Both the position numbers and the translations under genes were made by a program. DNA of 64,000 bases, from the NCBI GenBank assembly GCA_037043235.1, contig JAWRVZ010000138.1, positions 456,501 through 520,500 on the forward strand. Direction: 5' to 3'. Below, piece by piece: positions 22,314 through 33,462 of the stretch; the first letter of the stretch is position 1; the number at the start of each line of letters is the position of its first letter. Source of the stretch: Rhodeus uyekii. Lineage: Eukaryota > Chordata > Actinopteri > Cypriniformes > Acheilognathidae. The notes under the pieces are model-generated. The model saw only the letters and a program-made list of their open reading frames with translations. It had not been told where the DNA came from and did not search any database.

Positions 22314-25300
22314 CTATTTAAAGACGTGGCTCAACACCTCCTTCACGGTTTTCATCAGCGCCTCGTCAGGTGGGGGTTTCCTCAAACTGCCAGGCTGCAG
22401 GAATTTGCTGATGGTTGGTAAAGCCTTCATTCTTGCCTCAAACGCCTGCAAAACGAATAAAAGATTATATAAAATTCATAATCATTGTTTCAAAAGTTAT
22501 TAGATCGGTTTGATTCATGGACTGAATTGGCCAGTAATCTGGACCAGATTACTCTCAGTAATGCATATTTATTTGTAATGTTTAATGAAACTTAAAATCA
22601 CTCTATTCTGACTGTCAGAAAGCCTGTCCTAGGAACTAATATTTTGGGGGGGTTTTGTCGGCGTCCCGTTATTAGCGAGTGACGATCTTTATGTATGTTA
22701 TTTACGAGTATGTGCCGTGAAGATCGTTGGTAATCTCCGATATTTATATCGTTCGTGTTTACCGTTAATTCGGCCGTAATTTGCCGAACTAATCTGCTGA
22801 GTCATCATTAGACATGTTAGTGTTGCTCCGATACTGCGCGATTGTTTGATTACACAAGTTGGAACAGGGTTTCAATGCCTCAGTGCATCGCAGATTTTTA
22901 AAAAATATTTATCAAACAATAAAAATGAAAAATATTGGCAGCCGTATTGCAGAAAGCAGCGTTGCTTCATCGTGATGCGAGAGAAACGGTTTCCCAGGAT
23001 GCAGACAAAGAGAGAAACTCTCTCAGAGGCTTTGAACACGCCCACGGCACTCAGACAAGACACGTGATTGGTTCCTGCCACGAGATCCACCAATGAGAGC
23101 GCAAGTGGATGTATCCCGTGAGCTGATTGGCTGATCCTACTTCGTGGATTTTCACCTATCTCGGGGGTTTCCGCTCCACATTAACCGCGGTAAACGAGGG
23201 ATCACTGTAATTATTCTTTACTGCAGTGTATTAATTAATGTGATGCTGTATCTCTGTTGACTTTATTATGATTATTATCGCTGACACTTGTACAATATAT
23301 TAATTTATTATGTTTGTTACTTGTTTGTGTATTCAGTTCAGTGAGACTAATGTTGTGTAAATCATTTCTCTTTCTCTCCTTTGTAGACCACTGTAGGGAC
23401 GATTCGAAAAAATCCATTGCCGCTTGTAATACCTCGGTTTACGAGTTTAATTCGTTCCAAGAGCCCGTAAACCAAAATGCTCGTACACCAAAACAATTTT
23501 CCCCATAGGAATGCACTAAAAATCAATCTATTCGTTCCACACAACCATAAATGCCCATTTTAAAATTTTTGTTGGTTTTACCCTATTAATTGCAGGTAAA
23601 TTATAACCATTAAGATCTCATATAAATACTAATTAATAATTGACAATTAAACTCTAAAAATACTTGACAATTTACTGTAACGCACATCAGCTTTGAGCAG
23701 CGTTGCTGCTGGCGTGAAGGAGAAGAGAGGAGGGGGGAGCGGGGAAAGCAAGGGAAAACACAAAACCCGGATTCAAGTGCAAATGAGTTAATTTATTATA
23801 ATAGTGCAGAAAACAAAGGAAGTGATAATCCAGAGTGAAGGTCGTAGAACATGGAACAAGGGAAACGGGAGACGGGGAGACGCGAACAAACACACAGGAG
23901 CAACACACAGGAGCCGCAAACGAACGACTCGACAACACAAGAGTGGAGAGAAGTGAACTAAATAGGCAGATGATATGAGAATCAGGTGTGTCAGTGATCA
24001 GTGACCACGCCCCCACTCACACACACACACAGGCAGAACTAGGAGACAATGAATTCATGAACCGTGACAGTTACTGCTTAGAGGTACTGTACGTATATAT
24101 TTCACTACGTCTATGTCACTATGTCAGAAGCCATATCACCCTGTAGCCTAAGACTGGTTGCCCATTGAAGCTAAGTAGGGTTGAGGCTGGTTAGTTCTTG
24201 GATGGGAGACTCCTGGGAATGACTAGGTTTCTGCTGGAAGTGGTGTTAGGAGGCCAGCAGGGGGTGCTCACCCTGTGGTCTGTGTGGGTCCTAATGCCCC
24301 AGAATAGTGACGGGAACACTGTACTGCAACAAGCACCATCATTCGGATGAGATGTTAAACCGAGGTCCTGACTCTCTGTGGTCGTTAAAAATCCCAGAAT
24401 GTCACGCGGTTCCAACCCCTTTATCACCCCTTCACTCGTTCATTCTCTCAGCGTCGCTCGGTTTGGTTCATCATTCACCACAGTGATACTTTTATAAGTG
24501 ATTTACAGCGGTTTTACCTCGTGTTATTAACATTAATTGTGATCGCTATTGTTCACGTAGTGAAATATATACGTACAGTTCAACATATAGACAATGACCT
24601 CAAGATGAGTGAGAAAGAAGGGATGAAATTCTCCCTGTAAGCAGTAAATCCCTCCTCTCGTCTCCTTCACGACAGCAGCAACGCTACTAAAGCTAAAGTG
24701 TACGTTACAGAAAATTGTCAAGTATTTTTAGAGTTTAATTGTCAATTAATTATTAGTATTTATATGAGATCTTAATGTTTATAATTTTAACTGTAATTAA
24801 TAGGGTAAAACAAAAAATATATTCAAAATGTGCGTTTATGGTCGTGTGGAACGAATCAAGTGATTTTTAGTGCATTCTTATGGGGAAAATTGTTTTGGTG
24901 AGCGAGAATTTTGGGTACGAGCTCTTGGAATGAATTAAACTCGTAAACCGAGATATTACTGTATAAAGTTCTGAGACATACAATAATACCTCTAGATACG
25001 AGCATAATCCGTGCCAGGGCAGAGCTCGTAACTCGAATTATCTAGAATCATGTTTTCCCATAAGAAATAATAGAAAACAAATTAATCCGTTCCAGATCCG
25101 TAACAACAGAAGAAAACATGTTTTTTATTGGTATAAACTCACACACACAGACTTATATTATAGTCCAAGTATACAGTATAAGGACTCGTTTGATATCAAA
25201 TAAAATGTGGTTTTAATTATACGTTTTTACAAACAGTAGACAGTAGTGACAGGTGCGGAGGATTGAGGGAGGGGGGGTTGGTACGCAGACACTTGATTCT

Positions 25301-28300
25301 GTATCGTATCGTACCTTACACGAACACTAGGTAACTTGTGTAAACTTAAATTAACATAACTGAACATAGCTTATGTATTTTTTTAAACTTTTCTGTTTTA
25401 TATTGTTTTGTTTGTTTTCTTCCCTTTTTTCACCTGACTACCCTCACTTTCACTATCACTTGGCGCAGACCTTTTAACTAAATAGCTATCGAGGGAGATT
25501 TGTTTCTGTCTCCCTTTAAAAATAAGTAAGGTACGTGTCGTCAAAAAGCGTTGAAGCACGACTAGTAGACGATTTATCAGGGTGTTTCTTTTCAATGCTG
25601 AGCTCTTGCAACACCTTCATATTGTCTGTAGATCGATCAACTCCTCAGTCGACAGTTCCTCCTGATCACTCACGCGGCACCGCGCCCATATTTATCCACA
25701 ATTTCATGCTTCGTGTCTATGGTCATCACACATTTCTTCTTCTCACTCCATCCTTACCACTCACTTTCTTAGAACTCATCGCTATTATGAAGAATAATGA
25801 ACAAAATAGAGAGAAAATCAGCTACTCGTGGGCGATGCGTATAGAAGTCAGCGAATACTGAAGTGAAAGTGTGTCTGCATCGGCGTCAGTACGCGTGCTC
25901 GTATTTTGAAAATGTACTCGTATCTAGAAGTAAAAATCTGCCTGAAGGCTTGCTTGTATCTTGGAATACTCGTATGTAGAGACGCTCGTATCTCGAGGTA
26001 TTACTGTACATTATTCTGCGTGTAGTCCATCGTTTGACAGAACAACACAGGAAGAAATACTACAGTACAGACATCATGGTTCAGTGCATAGAGTCAGTCA
26101 GACGATGAATACAGTCGGTCATATGCGATCCACACTCCAATCCAGAAACGGGCATCACAACTGGCAGCAGAAGGAGAGACGCTCTATTCATCAACCTACA
26201 AGAAGACTTCAAAGGCATGCAAGAGCTGAGGCAAGAGCTGAGGTTTGAGCTGAGGCAAGAGCTGAGGTTTGAGCTGTGGCAAGAGCTGAGGCAAGAGCCG
26301 TGGTTTGAACTGAGGCAAGAGCTGAGGTTTGAGCTGAGGCAAGAGCTGAGGTTTGAGCTGTGGCAAGAGCTGAGGCAAGAGCCGTGGTTTGAACTGAGGC
26401 AAGAGCTGAGGTTTGAACTGAGGCAAGAGCTGAGGCAAGAGCTGAGGCAAGAGCTGAGGTTTGAGCTGAGGCAAGAACTGAGGTTTGAGCTGTGGCAAGA
26501 GCTGAGGCAAGAGCTGAGGCAAGAGCTGAGGCAAGAGCTGAGGCAAGAGCTGTGGCAAGAGCTGAGGCAAGAGCCGTGGTTTGAACTGAGGCAAGAGCTG
26601 AGGTTTGAGCTGAGGCAAGAACTGAGGCAAGAGCTGAGGCAAGAGCTGAGGCAAGAGCTGAGGCAAGAGCTGTGGCAAGAGCTGAGGCAAGAGCCGTGGT
26701 TTGAACTGAGGCAAGAGCTGAGGTTTGAACTGAGGCAAGAGCTGAGGCAAGAGCTGAGGCATGCCTTCGATTAATTGTTTTTGATGCGCTCCAGAAAATT
26801 CACAGAAATTAAACCGGGATGGAAGAAAGTGGTATCCTGTTTGTTTTCTTTATTTTACAAAGGCACAATGTTTTATTTCTATTGTGAGTGTACACAAATA
26901 AAAATATTTGTGTGAAGTATGCTCAGATGTAGATGCCACTTTTTCCTCATTCTCGCTCATCTTTCTGTGATTTCTTAAAAAAGCACAATTTTGAACTTTG
27001 TGCATCCGTCATTGTCACTACATACTAACAAACATGAGTGATAAAGAAAACTAATCTCTGGAAAAGTTTTAATTTTCATTATTCCATTTATTTAGTACTA
27101 TTATAACACAAGACATGCTTGTCAGTTCCCTTTCAAGGGAACTCGCGCTGCATCAGTTATGGGAATGCTCTGCGTGATCGCATCATGAAGCACATTTAAA
27201 ACTGAATCAATGATGTGAAAGAATGTCACAGGTTGCCAAAAAAGCAGAAGCAGCTTCACTGTTTTCAGTAGCGCTACGTGTAAATTGTTTATCTTATATG
27301 GTGTTGTTTGTCTACCATCTGAAAAAAAAATCTTATGCTCCGCTCCTGCCTGATGCTCGTTGAGAGAGCACTCGGCCTCGCGATCATTGGGGCTCGGGTC
27401 ACGCTCTTGCCAAAGCACGACAGCGATCTTTGTCTTGGAGGTCGCAAATGGATCTGTCAGACGAGTTAGAGACTGGCTCTGCCTTATCTCTGCTCTTATC
27501 TCTGCTCTCATCTGCCAGATCCAGCTCTTTTTCCCCCTGGGTTTTGCTCGTTGTTTACTTCCTCCCAGGGAAAGGCACTGGTGCAGCAATTATCCAAGGA
27601 GTTGGGTTGCTAGCACTGAGACAGAAGATGAAGGTGTGCCACTTCATTCTCTAGCATAGAAGGAGCTGGTGAAAGTTTTGACTTCACCAGCTAAACAAAA
27701 CACTGGCCAGCTAAAAAGCAAGATGCTCAGCCCATAAATACAATTATTTGATAATTCTTGTCCTCAGGAGTGCAAAACTTCCCATCAGACTTCCCATTTT
27801 TCCCAATCTGCACACTGAGATTGTGGAAGAAACTGCATAATTACACTTTCCTTGTTAGTAGACCATAAAGAGCACGGTTAGAAAACCTGGATGAGGTTGG
27901 AGTAAATGTCTTTTCATTACCATAAAAAAAGAAAAGAAAAGAAAATGGTTTCAGGAAGCCAAAACTCCAGTATATTGGGATAATATCCCAATATATTTCC
28001 CCTGATCAATATATTTCCCCTCATCTCAGTGTCCGTAGCAGCACTGGGATGCTCAATCCAGTTTGGTTGATCCCTACCGGTGCAAAGTTTCTGGTTGCTC
28101 GAAAAACACCAGAGATCAGTCTCAAGAGTCTTCCTGGTGTGGAAGCTTCTACCGAATATATCTCATTATGTTCTGCGCAGAGAAAAGGCTATTAAAGGGT
28201 CTCACCCGCCCAGATTATGGGGGTTCTACCCACAGTGGTAGCACTCGAGCAGGCCCTGGTTATGGAACAAGAGATAAAAGCTTTGCTGAGGAAAGGCCAT

Positions 28301-31300
28301 GAATGTGTACCTTTCCCAGACAGGAGAAACTGGTAATTACAGCTGGTATTTTATCATTCCAAAGAAGGATGGGGGGGTTGCGGCCCATTTTGGATCTCTG
28401 CCATCTCTGAGTATCTGTCATGCAGCTCAGATTCAAAATGTCAACATTAAGATCATATCACAGATCATATCACAGATTAGGTCTGAGGACTTGTTTGTTG
28501 TGATAGATCTCAAAGACACAAACTCCATATACCTTTCCTTCCATAACACAGGAAGTTCCTGAGGTTTGCCTTTGGGGTAAGGTGTACCCTTATTCTTCCT
28601 TTCGGTCTAGCTTTATCACCCTTCATTTTCAATGAATGCATGGACACAGTACTAGCATGTTGCATCTTCAAGGCATACGCGTCCTGAACAACATCAACGT
28701 GAGTTGATTTTAGTTCAGTCGCTCTCACTCAGGGCAGCTTCCATCCCTTAGGCTCAAAATCAGGGAGCAGACATCCTGTCGAAGTAGGGACTGAGGCCTG
28801 AGGTGGTGGAGCAGATATGGAGGATGTTTGGCTAGGCCTAAGTGGATCTGTTTGCATCTCGAGACGTCTCACTGTCCACTCTGGTTCTCCCTCATCCATC
28901 CAGTTCCTCTCAAGCTAGATACTATAGTTCAGACGTAGCTGAGACTATTTCTGGAGTTCTGGAGAAAGTTCGCCGGGACAGGGTCCATCTCACCTGATTG
29001 CCCCACAGTAGTTGTACAATGCCAAGGACACTGTACACCCTGAAGAGGAAACGTTTCACTCTGTGGTGCAGTGCTCACCAGTTGGACCCAGTTAACTGCG
29101 CTGTTGGTATAGTGCTGGAGTTCATGAGTAATTCGCTGCATGGCTATCCCATCCACTTTAAAGGTTTATATGGTGGCCTGCATGCATACCACATTCTTTG
29201 GGGTGGAATGTTATGGGGAGAGACCCACTGGTAACACGTTTCCTCCATTGCATTTTGTGACTGAGGCCTACAGCTTGCACAAGGATACCGGCCTGGGATT
29301 TGGTCTTGGTTGTGAAGTGGGCTGGTCATTACCGCACAAATTCATAAGGTTCATGACCTGGACTTGGACTCTACACCAAGGTCACGGGTGTTATCATCCT
29401 AGTGAGATTCACACCAGATATTCACTTGTAACTATGGCGGCATTTGTATTGGCACTCCCATAGCATCAATTGACGCAATGTGACTTCCCGTGAAAGGGAA
29501 CGTTTCGGTTATGTATGTAACCTTCGTTTCCTGAAGAGGAAATTATATATCTCCCTGCCATATCTTCTTCGTGCCTGTCAGTGACTACTTCAGCCACTAA
29601 GAAGATGTCGCTGCTTTGTTTGGCATGCCTCTTATAGTTTCCTGGTTCATGATGTCACCCGGCTCTGACGTCTTTTCACACCTTTTTTGGTTTGATTTCA
29701 CATGTGTTTCACGACCTAATCATGAAGAGCATTCCCACAGCGTCAATCGATGCCGCATCTCGTTCCCTCTTCAGGGAACCAAGGTTACGTATGTGACCAA
29801 AACGTTATGTAGCTGATTGTGACTTTTTTTTTTGTCAGCCCTACAAAAACAATTAGCTGTCCAAGAGTGCATTCTGTTTACTGCTTAGTGTTTAATAAAC
29901 TAAAGTAGGCTGTACTGTAAAACTAGGGGAGTAAATGCCACTTGGTGGAACAAACTGCAATTTGCACTACTGTCTGTTCAGAAACTCGTGTCAAATCATC
30001 ATTCCAAATCCAAAGTACGTGCCGAACTTCTCTGAACTGTTACACCCCTAATAAAGTGTGACCAAAATGGTATTGTTAAGTAAGTGAAGTCCAATTTTGG
30101 TGTTGATAGTCTATGTGGTAAAGTGTGGAACAGAGCACCTGGATCTTGGGAAAGGTTGACAGTATTGTTGGGAATAACTCCTGCAGCATCAGAGAGACTT
30201 CCAGAAGGTGAACATCAGCGCGGCTCAACTGGTTTCCCACCAGGAAATTAGAGTTTGCAACACCCTGCAAAAGTCATACCAGAAATTGCATGATTTAATT
30301 TATCTAATGTGGGTAATCATGCTTTAAAATGGGAAGAGTTAAAAATCAAAGCTATCAGAACCTTTTCAAACACGGGAAGGAAGCGCTCTTTTGCCTTTTG
30401 CTCAATATTACTGAGAGTTTTTTCTTTGTTTTCTGGTGGTGCGACAACAGACAACATGATCATTTCCATTAGATCGATGGCACCCTCTGCATACATGTCA
30501 ATCCTTCAGGACAAAAATACAGTGATGATTGCTTAGATGTGCTAGAAAAACAAGGAATCTGATTTAAAATATTTGATTGTGAAACCATTTGCATTAAAAG
30601 CTGATATTTACAAAGCCCGTTCTTTAAGGTCTTTTCCATAGAGGTTGTATTTTCCAGCGATGTAGTTCAGGATAGCTCTTGACTGCACAAGCTGCATCCC
30701 ATCTATTTCAACTAAAGGCACCTGCTGAAACATCAGCGCTCCATCTACAATCAACACAAGGATCACAATATTATATAGGTTCATAAAACAGTAAGAGATG
30801 ATTGATGAAGAATTTACTAAACACACCATTCACCAGTTTCTCATATTGCTCCCTTTTGGTCAAAAACACCTCCTCAAACTGTGAACACAACAGCAGAATA
30901 GGGTGAGGATCTCATTATAATCCACACATTCAATTTCTAAAGCATCTGTTTTGGGATTGTGAACTGGATTTTGAAGAACGTCTCAGGTTAAGTATGTTAC
31001 CATATTTCCCTGAAAAGGAAATGAGATGCTGCGTCGAACGCTAGGGGAATACCTTGACGATACTCTTGTGAAGCACTATGTTAAAGATTGAACGATCAAC
31101 CGAGTGTGAGTGACCGCCGCAAGTTGTGACGTCATGAACCAGGGTTATAACGGTGCGCCAGAAACCAGAGACGTAGCTTTAAAAGAGTGTCTGAAGCAAG
31201 GCTGGAAGGCACCAGGAGCTGAGGCCAAAGACGCAGCGTCTCGTTCCCTCTTCAGGGAACTATAGTTACATCCGTATCCTAAGATGTTACCTTTGAAGGG

Positions 31301-33404
31301 AACTCGCGCCGCATCGAACTCTAGGGGAATGATATAGCAATGCCACCTCAGTGACGAAGGCCGACGAGTGTCTCGTAGCTCGCTAAGAAAGGACCTATGT
31401 TCATGGAGCGGAGTTGAGGTTGAGCTGATAAATTCTCAAGAATGTGTGCAGGGAGGACAAGCCTGCCGCAACACAGACATCAGACAGGGAAACACTTGAT
31501 AGAAGACACTTACAAGCTGCCATGCTCCTAGTGGATAGGCACACACCTTCAGAGGAGACTGGGATCCGGCCGACTCATAATTCAAAGAGATAGCCTCAAC
31601 TATCCATCTGTTTAGGGTTGGTTTGGATGATGGGAAGTCCCGAAGCAAACAAACAATTGGTCAGTCTTACACCAAGGGGCAGACCTGTGGATGGAAGTTC
31701 TCACACTGGACAGACATTGTTTTTTTATTCCTGGACCTGGTCACCGAAGGCCTGCAGTGCTGCAATAGACCAAGCCACATAGTAGGTACCTTTGGTACAT
31801 AGCCTGGCCTGGGATAGAGGAAGGCCTTTGCCATCCCAAGCGCAAACTCTAGACAGGCGGGAGTTAGAGAAAGTTTTTTAGTGTGATGGCTAAGAGAAAG
31901 TGTCTTTAGGGAGATGAACTTTAGAGGAACGTCTTCCAAGGGTTCGAAGGGTGCCTGGGACAGGCTCTGGAGGACCAGGGATAGGTCCCAGGTGGGAACT
32001 TTGGTCTGTACTGCAGGCCTCAGCCTTAAAGTCCCACGGAGAAAGCATGTGACTAGGGGGTCCCTGTCAATAGAGGTACGTGGTAAGCAGCTATGCCAGC
32101 CACATAAACCTTCAGGGTGGACGGGGACAGCTCTGCAGCGAATCTTTCTTGCAGGAACTCCAGCTCTTTGCCAATGTGACAGGTAACTGGGGTCACCTGC
32201 TTCTCGCTACACCAAGAAGTGAAGAGTCTCCACTTCAGGGCAAACAGCTTCCAACAGCTGGAGGAAACTCTGGAGTGGAGGATGGTCTTAACAACCTCGG
32301 TTGAGAGACCAAAATCTAAGAACTGGGCCCCCTCAGAGGCCAGGCCCAAAGTTTTCATAGTTCTGCGCAGGGGTGACGCATCAAGCCCGCTGCCTGGGAC
32401 AGAAGGTCCTTCTTGACTGGAATCTCAAGGGGACTCTGTCCAAGAGGAACAATAGATCTATCACCACACTCTGCCCAGACAAAGTGGAGCAAAAAGTGTG
32501 AGATGGACCTCTTCCCAGCAAACTCTCTCCTGAACTCCCAGGAGCAGAACAATCGGGGGAAAGCATACAGATGAAGCCTCGGCCACATCTGAACTATAGC
32601 ATACAGCCCGAGTAGGAAGGGAAACCCACAGAGGGCAAAGAGTCGTTACTACGGACACAAACAGGTCTACTTGTACCCGGCAGATTTAAACCAACTCTGC
32701 TCCACAATATCAGGGTGGAGCCTTCATACCCCCGGGCCTTGGCCCCTGCCTCGACAGGAGGTCTGCTCCCACATTCTGGGTCCCGGGGATGTGAACTGCC
32801 CGTAGATGGAGCAATCTCCCTTGGGACGAAAGGAGGATCGCCAAGCCAGTTTTGGTCACGAATGTAAACCTCCTTGGTGATTTATGTAGGAAACCACCGC
32901 TGTGCTGTCGGTTTGGACAACCACATGGTGGCCCCTGAGGTCTGGGAGGAATGCCTGAAGCACCCGCCAAACAGCCATCATTCCTAGCAGGTTTATGTGA
33001 CAGGACAATTGGTGCTCGTACCACAGACCTTGGGCGGAGCTGTCCCTCAGGATCGTTCCCCAGCCTGAAAGGGACGCATCTGTCGATAGCATTATGCGTC
33101 GACAAGAAGCTCCCCATGCAGGTCGTCGAGACAGAAACCAGGGTTTCTTCCACATTTCCAACGCACGTAGGCCTCGCCGTGTGACTTATGATAGTGCAGA
33201 AAGGGTTGCCCCTTGAGGAAAACCCTCTAGTTCTGAGCAACCACTGTAGCAATCTCGTGTAGCAACACAAGCAGGATAAAGCAGGAAGCTGCTGCCCGTG
33301 ATCCGGCACTCGCTGGTACTGCTTTACAGTGAGTAGCTGGCCTAGTTAAACTCTTTTGACGGCTAACACTTTAAAGTGCGCGAGAACAACAACAACCCTG
33401 CGAA

Positions 33405-33462
<58 letters not shown>

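Noticed and set aside
24130..24210. Possible 5S rRNA gene
   Set aside because: The 5S-like head is diverged and joined to a SINE body and tail; a second copy of the body occurs in polh intron 4.
26196..26774. Two long open frames (about 185 aa) on opposite strands
   Set aside because: Both are translations of a 12-bp tandem repeat; no start context, domain or splice support.
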